From G965198795 sp965198795 (GTDB taxonomy: Bacteria; Pseudomonadota; Alphaproteobacteria; Rhodospirillales; Casp-alpha2): a stretch of DNA of 64,000 bases. The notes below the pieces were generated by a model. That model searched no databases, was not told the DNA's origin, and was given only the letters and a program-made list of their open reading frames with translations. Of the stretch, positions 9,643 to 19,510 are shown piece after piece; the first letter of the stretch is position 1, and each line of letters starts with the position of its first letter. Location of the stretch: the NCBI GenBank assembly GCA_965198795.1, contig OZ240674.1, positions 186,001 to 250,000 of the forward strand, read 5' to 3'. The translations under genes were made by a program, and so were the position numbers.

Positions 9643-9823
9643 GCCGCACCTTACCCTTTCCTCACGCTTCGATCCCTGCCCTGGGGCCGGAGTTCGCCCG
9701 AACCACCCGGTTCGAGCGTCTTGTCTCTAATCTTGGAGAACTGCGTCCCTTGTTCACGCCAGTGTGACAGGCGATGGTCCAAAGGGGAAGCGGGACTTCC
9801 GCATCATCTCCGCGAAGCGCCGC

Positions 9824-11248
9824 TCAAGCGGCTTCGGCGGCCAGTTTTTTGGCTTTTTCGATGGCTTCGTCGATGGTGCCGACCATGTAGAACGCGGCTT
9901 CCGGCAGGTGATCGTATTCACCTTCAACGATGCCTTTGAAGCCTTTGATGGTGTCTTCCAAGCCAACGAGCACGCCAGGAGCGCCGGTGAAAACCTCGGC
10001 GACGTGGAACGGCTGGCTGAGGAAGCGCTGAATTTTACGGGCGCGGGCGACCGTCAGCTTATCTTCCTCGGACAGTTCGTCCATGCCCAGAATGGCGATG
10101 ATGTCTTGCAGCGACTTGTAGGTCTGCAATGTTTCCTGGACGCGCGTCGCAACCGAATAATGCTCCTCTCCGATCACCCGCGGGTCCAAAACGCGCGAGG
10201 TTGAGTCAAGCGGATCCACAGCCGGGTAGATGCCCAGTTCGGCGATTTGACGCGACAACACGGTCGTGGCGTCCAGGTGCGCGAACGAGGTGGCCGGCGC
10301 CGGGTCGGTCAAGTCGTCGGCCGGCACGTAAATGGCCTGGACCGAAGTGATGGACCCTTTCTTGGTGGACGTGATCCGTTCCTGCAAGGCGCCCATGTCG
10401 GTGGAAAGCGTCGGCTGGTAACCCACGGCGGACGGAATCCGGCCCAACAGGGCGGACACTTCGGAACCGGCTTGAGTGAAGCGGAAGATGTTGTCAACGA
10501 ACAGCAGCACGTCTTGGCCTTCCTCGTCACGGAAGTATTCCGCCTGGGTCAGACCGGTCAGAGCGACACGGGCGCGCGCTCCTGGCGGTTCGTTCATCTG
10601 GCCATAGACCAGGGCCGCTTTCGAGTTGCCGCCCTCAAGATCGATAACGCCGGATTCAATCATCTCGTGATAGAGGTCGTTCCCTTCACGGGTCCGTTCA
10701 CCCACGCCGGCGAAGACCGAATAGCCGCCGTGGCCCTTGGCGATATTGTTGATCAGTTCCATGATCAGCACGGTTTTGCCGACGCCGGCGCCGCCGAACA
10801 GACCAATCTTGCCGCCCTTGGCGTAAGGAGCGATCAGATCGACGACCTTGATGCCGGTGGTCAGAACTTCCGTTTCCGTCGCCTGTTCGGAGAACGCCGG
10901 AGCCGCGCGGTGGATCGGAAGGGTCTGCTTGGTGTTCACCGGACCGCGCTCGTCTATGGGCTCGCCGATCACGTTCATGATCCGGCCCAGCGTTTCCGGA
11001 CCGACCGGAACGGCGATCGAGTCGCCGGTGTCAACCACCCCGGCGCCGCGTTGCAGGCCCTCCGTGGTGTCCATGGCGATGGTCCGGCAGGTGTTCTCGC
11101 CCAAATGCTGGGCGGTTTCCAGGACCAGCGTGCGATCGCCGATTTTCACATGAAGAGCGTTCATGATGGCGGGAAGATCACCGTCAAACCGAACGTCCAC
11201 CACAGCGCCCAGAACCTGGGTCACCTTGCCGACCGAATTCGTAGCCAT
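9824..11248 (-). CDS. atpD: F1 ATP synthase beta subunit
   Basis: The product is 474 residues. The Walker A motif GGAGVGKTVLIMELI, the GERTREGND catalytic glutamate region, DVLLFVDNIFRF (Walker B) and ALLGRIPSAVGYQPTL are all present. This is the catalytic subunit of the F1 ring on the cytoplasmic face of the inner membrane. The start ATNSVGKVTQVLGAVVDV matches the family. It is 21 bases after atpG. The stop codon lies inside a short GCCGCT/AGCGGC hairpin. Confidence 0.98.
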   Translation of the reverse strand: MATNSVGKVTQVLGAVVDVRFDGDLPAIMNALHVKIGDRTLVLETAQHLGENTCRTIAMDTTEGLQRGAGVVDTGDSIAVPVGPETLGRIMNVIGEPIDERGPVNTKQTLPIHRAAPAFSEQATETEVLTTGIKVVDLIAPYAKGGKIGLFGGAGVGKTVLIMELINNIAKGHGGYSVFAGVGERTREGNDLYHEMIESGVIDLEGGNSKAALVYGQMNEPPGARARVALTGLTQAEYFRDEEGQDVLLFVDNIFRFTQAGSEVSALLGRIPSAVGYQPTLSTDMGALQERITSTKKGSITSVQAIYVPADDLTDPAPATSFAHLDATTVLSRQIAELGIYPAVDPLDSTSRVLDPRVIGEEHYSVATRVQETLQTYKSLQDIIAILGMDELSEEDKLTVARARKIQRFLSQPFHVAEVFTGAPGVLVGLEDTIKGFKGIVEGEYDHLPEAAFYMVGTIDEAIEKAKKLAAEAA

Positions 11249-11269
11249 TTCTCCATAAGCTCCCGTGGT

Positions 11270-12160
11270 CTAGAGCGCTTCCGCGCCCGAAATAATTTCA
11301 ATGAGTTCCTTGGTGATCGCGGCCTGACGGGCGCGGTTGTACGTCGTGGTCAGACTGTCGATCATCTCGCCGGCGTTCCGTGTGGCGTTATCCATGGCGG
11401 TCATCCGCGCGCCGTGTTCGGACGCGGCCGACTCAAGAAGCGCCTGAAACACCTGAATAGAGAGGTTTCGCGGCAGCAAAGCCCTCAGGATATCCTCTTC
11501 TTCCGGCTCGAACGTATAGATCGCGGACGGACCGCCGGAGGGCTCTTCGACGTTGTCGTTTTCCGGCGACTCGAAAGGAATGAGCCGCCGGCGCGTGACG
11601 ATCTGGGTCATGGCCGACTGGAAACGGTTGAAGATGATCGTGCAGACGTCGAATTCGCCCGCTTCGAACATCTCCACAACCCTGGCCGCCGCGCCGGCGG
11701 CTTCCTCGTATCGCACGCCTTTTTTGCCGACGCCCTCGATGGTTTCAACAATGTCGCCCGGATAATCCCGCTTCAGAAGATCGCGCCCCTTTTTGCCGAC
11801 AGTCAGAATTTTGACGGTTTTCCCGCGGGCTTTCAGGTCCCGCGCCAGATTGCGGGCGTCCCGGGCGATCGAGCCGTTGAACCCCCCGCAGAGGCCCCGG
11901 TCCGCCGTGCAAACCACCAGCAGATGCACATTATCCCCGCCGTTGCCGGCGAGCAGAGCGGGCGCGCCCTCAACGCCCTTGAAGCCGGACGCCAGCGACG
12001 TCATCATTTTGAACATCTGCGTGGCGTACGGACGGGCGCTTTCCGCCCCTTCCTGCGCCCGGCGCAGTTTGGCGGCCGCGACCATCTTCATGGCGGAGGT
12101 GATCTTTCGCGTCGATTTGACGCTGTCGATCCGGATTTTCAGGTCCTTGAGCGACGGCAT
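11270..12160 (-). CDS. atpG: F1 ATP synthase gamma subunit
   Basis: The product is 296 residues. The N-terminal MPSLKDLKIRIDSVKSTRKI and the C-terminal RMTAMDNATRNAGEMIDSL and YNRARQAAITKELIEIISGA helices form the rotor coiled coil. This subunit is the rotating central shaft between F1 and F0. It is encoded between atpA and atpD in the standard order, 67 bases after atpA. Confidence 0.97.
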   Translation of the reverse strand: MPSLKDLKIRIDSVKSTRKITSAMKMVAAAKLRRAQEGAESARPYATQMFKMMTSLASGFKGVEGAPALLAGNGGDNVHLLVVCTADRGLCGGFNGSIARDARNLARDLKARGKTVKILTVGKKGRDLLKRDYPGDIVETIEGVGKKGVRYEEAAGAAARVVEMFEAGEFDVCTIIFNRFQSAMTQIVTRRRLIPFESPENDNVEEPSGGPSAIYTFEPEEEDILRALLPRNLSIQVFQALLESAASEHGARMTAMDNATRNAGEMIDSLTTTYNRARQAAITKELIEIISGAEAL

Positions 12161-12227
12161 TTAAATGTTCCGTTCATCCTCGGTTCGACGGAGCCCCCGG
12201 GCGGGACGGCCCCCTTGATCTTGCCGC

Positions 12228-13763
12228 TTACGTGGCGAAGGTCTTGATGAAATCGTCCAGGAACTTCTTCAGCTTCCCGGCGGTCTCGTCGGACAGCGCT
12301 TTCGAGTCGCGGATATCGGAGAGAATGTCTGCGCCCTTTTCCCGAATGGCGTTCATAAAGGCCGCTTCGAAGGCTGTCACCTTGTTGGTGTCGACGCCGT
12401 CAAGGTAGCCGTTCACGCCGGCGTAGATGGCGACGACCTGCTCTTCCATCGGCAGCGGCGAATATTGCGGTTGCTTCAGAAGTTCGGTCAGACGAGCGCC
12501 GCGCGCCAGCAACTGCTGGGTGGCTGGGTCCAGGTCGGAGGCGAACTGAGCGAACGCGGCCATTTCACGGTACTGAGCGAGTTCTAGTTTGATGGAACCG
12601 GCAACCTTCTTCATGGCTTTGGTCTGCGCGGAGGAGCCCACGCGGGACACCGACAGACCAACGTTCACGGCCGGCCGGACGCCTTTGTAGAACAATTCCG
12701 TTTCCAGGAATATCTGACCGTCCGTAATCGAAATCACGTTGGTCGGAATGTACGCGGACACGTCGCCGGCCTGAGTTTCGATGACCGGCAGGGCGGTCAG
12801 GGAACCGGCGCCGGCGGCGTCACCCATTTTGGCGGCGCGCTCAAGCAGACGGGAGTGAATGTAGAATACGTCACCCGGATAAGCTTCCCGTCCCGGCGGA
12901 CGGCGAAGCAGCAAGGACATCTGACGATAAGCGACGGCCTGTTTGGACAGATCGTCATAGAAGATGACGCCGTGCATGCCGTTGTCGCGGAAGTATTCGC
13001 CGATGGCGCAACCGGTGTACGGCGCCAGAAACTGCAACGGAGCGGGCTCCGAGGCGGTCGCCGCGACCACCACCGAGTACTTCATGGCGTCATAGTCTTC
13101 CAGCGTTTTCACCAGCTGGGCGACGGTGGAGCGTTTCTGCCCGACGGCGACGTAGATGCAATAGAGTTTTTGGCTCTCGTCATCGGTGTTGTCGTTGACC
13201 GACTTCTGGTTGATGATCGTGTCGATAATAACGGCGGTTTTGCCGGTCTGACGATCACCGATCACCAATTCGCGCTGACCGCGGCCGATGGGAATCAGGC
13301 TGTCGATGGCCTTCAGGCCGGTCTGCATCGGCTCGTGCACGGATTTCCGCGGGATGATGCCCGGCGCCTTGACTTCCACCAGGGAACGCTGCTCGGCCTT
13401 GATCGCGCCCTTGCCGTCAATCGGGTTGCCCAAGCCATCGACGACGCGGCCCAGCAGACCCTTGCCCACCGGCACGTCCACGATGTCGCCCGTCCGTTTG
13501 ACCGTGTCGCCTTCCTTGATGTTCCGGTCGTCGCCAAATATCACAATACCGACGTTGTCGGTCTCAAGGTTCAGCGCCATGCCTTTGACGCCCCCCGGGA
13601 ATTCGACCATTTCCCCAGCTTGCACTTGATCAAGGCCGTACACGCGGGCGATCCCGTCGCCAACGGAGAGCACCTGCCCCACCTCGGCGACTTCCGCCTC
13701 GGAGCCGAAATCGGCGATCTGTTTTTTGAGAATGTCGGAAATTTCCGATGCGCGGATTTCCAT
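12228..13763 (-). CDS. atpA: F1 ATP synthase alpha subunit
   Basis: The product is 511 residues. Walker A is GDRQTGKTAVI, and the LSVSRVGSSAQTKAMK segment carries the arginine finger. The N-terminus MEIRASEISDILKKQI is the delta-binding crown region. It is the non-catalytic nucleotide-binding partner of beta in the F1 hexamer. It lies 35 bases after atpH. Length and motifs are normal. Confidence 0.98.
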   Translation of the reverse strand: MEIRASEISDILKKQIADFGSEAEVAEVGQVLSVGDGIARVYGLDQVQAGEMVEFPGGVKGMALNLETDNVGIVIFGDDRNIKEGDTVKRTGDIVDVPVGKGLLGRVVDGLGNPIDGKGAIKAEQRSLVEVKAPGIIPRKSVHEPMQTGLKAIDSLIPIGRGQRELVIGDRQTGKTAVIIDTIINQKSVNDNTDDESQKLYCIYVAVGQKRSTVAQLVKTLEDYDAMKYSVVVAATASEPAPLQFLAPYTGCAIGEYFRDNGMHGVIFYDDLSKQAVAYRQMSLLLRRPPGREAYPGDVFYIHSRLLERAAKMGDAAGAGSLTALPVIETQAGDVSAYIPTNVISITDGQIFLETELFYKGVRPAVNVGLSVSRVGSSAQTKAMKKVAGSIKLELAQYREMAAFAQFASDLDPATQQLLARGARLTELLKQPQYSPLPMEEQVVAIYAGVNGYLDGVDTNKVTAFEAAFMNAIREKGADILSDIRDSKALSDETAGKLKKFLDDFIKTFAT

Positions 13764-13798
13764 ATCCTGACTTCCTTCCTTGACCCGGTCCGGCCGGT

Positions 13799-14350
13799 CT
13801 ACTTCATGGCGAGGCGAAGCTGATCAAGCTTCGTCCTGATTGAACTGTCAATCATGCGCGATCCCACCTTGACGACGAGACCGCCAAGCAGGCTCGCGTC
13901 CACATGAGCGGCGACGGCGACGGCGCCGCCGACGGCTTTCTTCAGTTCCGCTTCCAGGGCTTTCATCTGACCGGCCGTCAGTTTTTGCGCGGAGGTGACT
14001 TCCGCCGTCACCTCGCCCCGGCGGGCGGCTAGAATGGCTTGGAATTGTTTGATCATGCTGGAGAGCGCGAACAGGCGGCGATTGTCGGCGACCGCGCCGA
14101 CGAACTTCTTCGTCAATTCAACCGCGCCGGCTTTGGTCAGAATGACGTCCAAGGCTTTCGCCTGATCCTCGCGGGAGATAACCGGGGAACGCGCAAGACG
14201 TTCGAGGTCGGCGGATTCATCCAGCAGCCGTTCGATAACTGCAAGGTCGCCGGCGACCGCGTCGAGTCGCCCTTCGCCGTCCGCCAGTTCGTAAAGCGCG
14301 GTCGCATAGCGGCCCGCGAGGCCGGAAGCGCCGGCAATATCCGATGACAC
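13799..14350 (-). CDS. atpH: F1 ATP synthase delta subunit
   Basis: The product is 183 residues if translation starts at GTG 14350 (VSSDIAGASGLAGRYATALYELA), which matches where alphaproteobacterial homologues begin. An ATG at 14377 would add nine residues with no family similarity. The C-terminal VKVGSRMIDSSIRTKLDQLR is the characteristic OSCP-type end. It links F1 to the peripheral stalk. It is the first gene of atpHAGDC, and the 240 bases upstream to priA should hold the operon promoter. F0 genes are not in the window, as is usual for this class. Confidence 0.93.
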   Translation of the reverse strand: MSSDIAGASGLAGRYATALYELADGEGRLDAVAGDLAVIERLLDESADLERLARSPVISREDQAKALDVILTKAGAVELTKKFVGAVADNRRLFALSSMIKQFQAILAARRGEVTAEVTSAQKLTAGQMKALEAELKKAVGGAVAVAAHVDASLLGGLVVKVGSRMIDSSIRTKLDQLRLAMK

Positions 14351-14590
14351 CTGGGAAGACCCTTTATTCCAGATCAAAGCCGTTGTTTTGTTCTACGGCC
14401 CATCGCTCTCGGGGGTGTGAACGAAACACGGACGACATGTCCCGTCCGGCCGCTCAGTTGTCCCAGATTTCCGCCGTTTCCCGGCCTTGGAAGGCAAGCA
14501 GGCGGGCGGCCCGGCTGAGGGCGCGCTTGGTCTACCACAGAGATTTCGCCCGCGCAACCGCGTTCACCCCGTAATTTCGGCGGACCGGCC

Positions 14591-16792
14591 TCACAGGAAG
14601 CCGTAGGGATCGACATCGATCTGAACGCGGACTCTTTTATGCGGCCTCGCCCGCGCCAGCCAGGCCCTCACCAAGGACTGAACCTGGACGCTTCTGGGCG
14701 CCTTTAAAAGCAGCCTCTGGCGGTGGCGCCCGCGGATCATGGCGAGCGGCGCGGGCGCGGGTCCCAGAACCGCGACGCCGGACTGATGCGGCGCCGCCCG
14801 GGCCAGATCCCTCGCGGCGTTCCGAACCGCGTCCTCGTCCTCACCGGAAACGATCAGCGCAACCAGGCGGCCATAGGGCGGCATCGCCGCCAATTCGCGG
14901 GCCCGCTCTTCCGCCGCCCAAAACCCGTCCGCGTCATTCCGGGCGACAGCGTCGATAACCGGGTGTTCCGGCAAATAGCTCTGCACCAGGACACGTCCCG
15001 GCCGCTCGCCCCGGCCCGCGCGCCCCGACACCTGATGGAGGAGTTGATACGTCCGTTCCGCCGCGCGCAGGTCCCCGCCCGACAATCCCAAGTCCGCATC
15101 CACGACGCCCACCAGGGTAAGCAGCGGAAAGTGATGGCCCTTGGCGATAACCTGAGTGCCGATGACGATATCCATTTCATGGGCCTCCATGGCCTCAACC
15201 ATCTCGCGCTGGGCCCGCGGCGTCGTCAGGGTATCGGAAGCCGCGATGGCGACGCGGGCGTCCGGGTAAAGATTGCGGACTTCCTCCGACAAACGCTCAA
15301 CGCCTGGGCCGCAGGCGGCCAAGCTGTCCACCGCCTCGCAGGAAGGACAGCTTTCAGGCGGGCGAACCTGAAATCCGCAGTGGTGGCACCGCAGATAACC
15401 CAGCAGGCGATGCTCCACCAGCCAGGCCGTGCAGTTGGGACACCGCATCCGGTGTCCGCAGGTCCGGCATAGCGTCAACGGCGCATAACCCCGCCGGTTC
15501 AGGAACAGCAACGTCTGTTCGCCGCGCTCCAAGGTTTCCGTCATGGCGGCGCGCAATTTGGGCGATAGCCAGGATTGGCGCTGAGGCGGCGTCCTGGTCA
15601 TATCGACGACCTCGACCCCGGGCAGCGCGGCGCCGCCGTGACGATCAGGAAGATAAAGACGCCGATAGCGCCCCCTCGCGGCGTTGACCCGCGTCTCCAG
15701 CGACGGCGTGGCGGACACCAGGGTGACCGGGCAGCCGCCTAATTTCGCCCGCACCACCGCCATATCCCGGGCTTGATAGATGACGCCCTCCTCCTGTTTG
15801 AACGATCCGTCATGCTCTTCATCGACGATGATGGTTTTCAGGTCGGGGAACGGCAAAAAGAGAGACGATCTGGCGCCGACGACGACGGACGCTCCGCCTT
15901 CCGCCACATGGCGCCAAGTGGCCCGGCGCCGCGCCCGGGTAAGTTCCGAATGCCAAAGCGCCGGGTCCGCGCCGAAACGCCGCCGGAAACGCTCCAGCCA
16001 CTGAGCGGTCAGAGTGATTTCCGGAAGCAGCACCAGCGCTTGCCCGCCCCGGGATACGGCTTCCGCGACGGCGCTCAAATAAACCTCCGTTTTGCCGGAC
16101 CCGGTCACGCCCTCCAAAAGCGTGACGGAGAACCCTTCCGAAACGGCGTTCTCCAGTGCGGCGGCGGCGGTTTGCTGGTCCCTGGACAACGCCGGGCCCG
16201 GATGGGTCAAATCCGGAGGAGCGGGCGGCGGGTGGGCGGCCATCGGCTCCGCGACAAGGGCGCCTTTGTCCGCCAATCCCTTGACCACAGCCGGCCCGGC
16301 GCCGGCCCGGCGGGCGAGTTCCGCCGCCCTCAGCGGCGTGCCGCCGGCCTTCGCCAAAACCCTCTTCCGCGCCGCCGTCAGCTTCAAACCTTCGGGGATA
16401 TGCGGCGCTTTGCGGTAACCGGTCAGCGGTTTCGCCGCCTCGATGGTCTCGGGCTCGCTCAAAACCATGCGCAGCACGGCGCCCGGCCGGGTCAGCGTGT
16501 AGTCCGCCACCCAATCGACGAAGTTGAGCGTTTCAACAGGTAACGGAGGCAAGGGAAGCGCCGTGATAACGGACTTTAACCTCGACGCCTCCACATTGCC
16601 CGTTCCCGCGCCCCAGACAATACCCGTCATCACGCGGGGACCCAGCGGCACACGGACAATCGCGCCCTTCGCCAAAGCCATTCCGGGCGGCGCGAGATAA
16701 TCGTAAACACCCGTCAGAGGCAGCGGCAACAGCACCGCGATTCGCCCGGTCAATATGGGATTTTCATCAGAATCGGGCGGCGGGACAGTCAA
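14591..16792 (-). CDS. priA: Primosomal replication-restart helicase PriA
   Basis: The product is 733 residues from TTG 16792, which follows AAGGA; this gives the same length as E. coli PriA. The open frame extends to 17326 but that part is antisense to the DUF484 gene. The 3'-DNA-binding domain begins near GRIAVLLPLPL. Helicase motifs include LLEGVTGSGKTEVYL, VDEEHDGSF and TQVIAKGHHFP. Zinc-binding cysteines are present (CRTCGHRMRCPNC, then CHHCG and CPSC). It reloads the replisome at stalled forks. Adjacency of priA and atpH is common in alphaproteobacteria. Confidence 0.95.
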   Translation of the reverse strand: MTVPPPDSDENPILTGRIAVLLPLPLTGVYDYLAPPGMALAKGAIVRVPLGPRVMTGIVWGAGTGNVEASRLKSVITALPLPPLPVETLNFVDWVADYTLTRPGAVLRMVLSEPETIEAAKPLTGYRKAPHIPEGLKLTAARKRVLAKAGGTPLRAAELARRAGAGPAVVKGLADKGALVAEPMAAHPPPAPPDLTHPGPALSRDQQTAAAALENAVSEGFSVTLLEGVTGSGKTEVYLSAVAEAVSRGGQALVLLPEITLTAQWLERFRRRFGADPALWHSELTRARRRATWRHVAEGGASVVVGARSSLFLPFPDLKTIIVDEEHDGSFKQEEGVIYQARDMAVVRAKLGGCPVTLVSATPSLETRVNAARGRYRRLYLPDRHGGAALPGVEVVDMTRTPPQRQSWLSPKLRAAMTETLERGEQTLLFLNRRGYAPLTLCRTCGHRMRCPNCTAWLVEHRLLGYLRCHHCGFQVRPPESCPSCEAVDSLAACGPGVERLSEEVRNLYPDARVAIAASDTLTTPRAQREMVEAMEAHEMDIVIGTQVIAKGHHFPLLTLVGVVDADLGLSGGDLRAAERTYQLLHQVSGRAGRGERPGRVLVQSYLPEHPVIDAVARNDADGFWAAEERARELAAMPPYGRLVALIVSGEDEDAVRNAARDLARAAPHQSGVAVLGPAPAPLAMIRGRHRQRLLLKAPRSVQVQSLVRAWLARARPHKRVRVQIDVDPYGFL

Positions 16793-16897
16793 GCGATCCA
16801 GGTCCTTGGGGTCGGGCGCTAGAGCGGACGCCGGTTTCCGACTATAGTCAACAGCAGGCGGCGGGCGGCTCTTTAGGGCCGTCTGGGAAGGAGATTC

Positions 16898-17770
16898 ATG
16901 GTGCCCGGCGACGACGATAAAATCATCCGTCTCGTGCGTGAACCCGTCAGTGACGAGGAGGCGCACGCGGAGATCGAAGATTTCATCACCAAGGACGTCC
17001 AAATCAAGGCTGCGGCGCCGGACGAGGATGAAACTCTTGATGACGCGGCGGATCTGCTGGACCCGGATGATCCGCTGATCGCCGCGGCGTCCCTCTCCGC
17101 TCGCGACGTCGCGGATTATCTCCGCGCTCATCCCGATTTTTTTCATGACCAGGCCGACCTCCTGGAGCGTCTCTCCCTTCCCGCCCGTTACAAGGAGCGG
17201 GGCCTTGTCGATTTTCAACAGGTGATGCTGGATCAACATCGTGAGACCCTGGACGAACTCCGCGATTCGATTCGCGGCGTAATTGAGACCAGCCGGTCCA
17301 ACATGTCGATCACCAGCCGCGCCCACGCCGCGGTTTTAGCGCTTCTGGCCGCGCGCGGCCTGGATAATCTGGTTCATGTCGTCACCGACGACCTTCCGCT
17401 GTTACTGGATATCGATATCGCCGCCGTGGGTTATGAGCCCTCCGGCGGTCCTTCGAGCTGGCTGGTCTCTCCAGACCTTCGGGACTTGACGCCCGGTTTG
17501 ACGGACGATCTGATTGGTCATGACGCGGACGCCAAGTTGTTCGCCTCGATGACGGACGACGGCACGCTGTTCGGCGGCGCGGCACCGCTGGTTCAATCCG
17601 CCGCCCTGGCGCGGCTGCGTCCCGGCGGGGGGACGCCTGCGGGTATGCTGGCGCTGGGCTCGCGGGGGGCGGTGTTCCATCCCGGTCAAGGAACGGAACT
17701 GGTTGTTTTTCTGGCCCGCGTTCTGGAAAACTGCGTTGACCGGCTTCAGGAATCCGCACCGGACGCATGA
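16898..17770 (+). CDS. DUF484 family protein (GAF-like)
   Basis: The product is 290 residues. After a charged N-terminal region of about 65 residues, SARDVADYLRAHPDFFHDQADLL and LVDFQQVMLDQHR are the family signature. A GAF-like domain follows to the end. The biochemical role is unknown; the gene is conserved immediately before xerC in many proteobacteria, as here. Its stop overlaps the xerC start by 4 bases (ATGA), so the two are co-translated. It starts 105 bases from divergent priA. Confidence 0.9.
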   Translation: MVPGDDDKIIRLVREPVSDEEAHAEIEDFITKDVQIKAAAPDEDETLDDAADLLDPDDPLIAAASLSARDVADYLRAHPDFFHDQADLLERLSLPARYKERGLVDFQQVMLDQHRETLDELRDSIRGVIETSRSNMSITSRAHAAVLALLAARGLDNLVHVVTDDLPLLLDIDIAAVGYEPSGGPSSWLVSPDLRDLTPGLTDDLIGHDADAKLFASMTDDGTLFGGAAPLVQSAALARLRPGGGTPAGMLALGSRGAVFHPGQGTELVVFLARVLENCVDRLQESAPDA

Positions 17771-18708
17771 TCGGCGCGTTTGCCGCACCGGAGGTCGCCG
17801 CGGCGGCCCAGGCCTGGCGGGACTGGCTGGTCCACGAACGGCGTTATTCCAATCATACGGTCACGAACTACTGCCGCGACGTGGACGCGTTCCTGAGTTT
17901 TCTGAGAACCCACTTAGACGAACCCCCCGACAAGGGCGCGCTTGCGCGGGCGACCACGCTGGACTTCCGCGCCTGGCTCGCGGACCGTCACGCGCGAGGC
18001 TTTTCCAGGCCGTCAACCGCCCGCGCCCTCTCAGCCGTCAGAAGTTTCTTTCGCCAACTGGCCAGGCAAGGCTTTGTCGAAAATACGGCGCTCAACGCCA
18101 TCCGCGCGCCCAAACTTCCACAGTCCGTCCCCAAGGCGCTGGACGCAGGCGACGCGCTCGACCTGATCGCGGCGGCGGGCGCCGTGACGGGCGCCGCTCC
18201 CTGGCTCGCCGCGCGGGATAAAGCGCTGCTGCTCCTGCTTTACGGCTGTGGGCTCCGGATCGGCGAGGCGCTGGGATTGACGCCGCGGCAAGCCGGAGCC
18301 GGGGGATCAATCCGGGTGTTGGGCAAGGGAAACAAGGAACGGGTCGTTCCCCTGTTGCCGGCCGTCTCAAAGGCGCTGGCGGCTTATATCCGCTTACGCC
18401 CCTTCGCCGCCGAACCGGACGCCCCGCTTTTCATCGGTGTGCGCGGCGGTCCCCTCAACCCGGCTCAAGCCCAAGCCAGAGTCCGCCAATTACGCCGTGA
18501 ACTGGGCTTGCCCGAGACCGCCACTCCCCATGCATTGCGCCACAGTTTCGCCACGCACCTCCTCGCGGGCGGCGGCGACCTCCGCTCCATTCAGGAATTG
18601 ATGGGCCACGAGAGCCTATCGACCACGCAACGCTACACCGCCGTGGACGCCGCCCGCCTGGGTCAGGTGCATCGCGGTCATCACCCGCGCGCGCGCCGCA
18701 AGGAATAG
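17767..18708 (+). CDS. xerC: Tyrosine recombinase XerC
   Basis: The product is 313 residues. The N-terminal SAM-like core-binding domain spans roughly residues 10-105. The catalytic set is complete: R164 (GLRIGE), K187 (LGKGNKER), H255 and R258 (HALRHS), H281 (GHESL) and Y290 (TQRYT). It resolves chromosome dimers at dif together with XerD. I call it XerC and not a phage integrase because of its length, complete core motifs and coupling to DUF484. No dif site was recognised in the window. Confidence 0.93.
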   Translation: MIGAFAAPEVAAAAQAWRDWLVHERRYSNHTVTNYCRDVDAFLSFLRTHLDEPPDKGALARATTLDFRAWLADRHARGFSRPSTARALSAVRSFFRQLARQGFVENTALNAIRAPKLPQSVPKALDAGDALDLIAAAGAVTGAAPWLAARDKALLLLLYGCGLRIGEALGLTPRQAGAGGSIRVLGKGNKERVVPLLPAVSKALAAYIRLRPFAAEPDAPLFIGVRGGPLNPAQAQARVRQLRRELGLPETATPHALRHSFATHLLAGGGDLRSIQELMGHESLSTTQRYTAVDAARLGQVHRGHHPRARRKE

Positions 18709-18851
18709 CCGTAGCGGCCGGTTCGGGTCAAACGCCGCATTGCAAAGCGGTTATTCCAGCGAATGCTAGAATCCACACAGTATCCAATACCGTCCGATTG
18801 AGCGTCTGGCGCCGAACGTGAGGTCCCGGCCCCGGCTGGAGCGGCGGCGGT

Positions 18852-19478
18852 TTACCGGTCGATGCCGGGATCGACGCCGGCGGCCAGCGCCATGCGAACC
18901 AAGTGGGCCAGATTGCGGGCTTCCATTTTTTCCAGCACGCGGGCGCGGTGAATTTCCACCGTGCGGGGACTCAAGCCCAATTCATAGGCGATGATCTTAT
19001 TTGAATTCCCAATCACCAATTGCCGCAGCACATCTCCCTCGCGCGGCGTCAACTGATTGAGTTTTTCCTTGATTTCGCGGATCGGCGCCTCATCCCGCCG
19101 TATCCGCTCGGCCGCCAAGGACGCTTGGCGCACGCTCTCCAATAAATTTTCTTCCGAAAACGGTTTTTCAATGAAATCCGCCGCACCCGCCCGCATGGCG
19201 CGCACGGCCATCGGAACGTCACCGTGACCGGTGAAAATAATCACCGGCATATTGACGCCGCGCCGTTTAAGCTCCGCCTGAGCTTCCAACCCGTCCATGC
19301 CGGGCATGCGAACGTCCATCAGCAAGGTTGCGTTCAATTCCGGCGAGACGGCGTCCAGCAAATCGTTGGCCGACGAAAAAGCCGCGACCTCATAATCCGC
19401 CGCTTCCAGCAAAAGAGCCACGGACTCTCGAACCGCCTCGTCGTCATCACAGAAGTAGACCTGATTATTCCTCATCAT
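18852..19478 (-). CDS. fixJ: Oxygen-responsive two-component response regulator FixJ
   Basis: The product is 208 residues. The receiver domain (residues 1-125) has DDD at 11-13, phospho-acceptor D55 (LLMDVRMPG) and the KPF lysine. The C-terminal LuxR-type helix-turn-helix reads LTPREGDVLRQLVIGNSNK and ELGLSPRTVEIHRARV. Phosphorylated FixJ activates genes for microaerobic respiration in relatives. It lies 32 bases after fixL on the same strand and is convergent with xerC. Confidence 0.92.
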   Translation of the reverse strand: MMRNNQVYFCDDDEAVRESVALLLEAADYEVAAFSSANDLLDAVSPELNATLLMDVRMPGMDGLEAQAELKRRGVNMPVIIFTGHGDVPMAVRAMRAGAADFIEKPFSEENLLESVRQASLAAERIRRDEAPIREIKEKLNQLTPREGDVLRQLVIGNSNKIIAYELGLSPRTVEIHRARVLEKMEARNLAHLVRMALAAGVDPGIDR

Positions 19479-19510
19479 CTCCGCTCAAATCCAAACGCTG
19501 ATTTTAATGT

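Noticed and set aside
10247..12247. A 666-codon plus-strand open frame across atpD and atpG
   Set aside because: It is antisense to two intact ATP synthase genes; long opposite-strand frames are common in GC-rich coding DNA. It has no family similarity.
16793..17326. N-terminal extension of priA
   Set aside because: It is antisense to the DUF484 gene, and the TTG at 16792 gives a normal-length PriA with a ribosome site.
17767..18708. An integrase marking a mobile island
   Set aside because: It is coupled to DUF484 in the standard xerC context and has no attachment repeats or phage genes around it.
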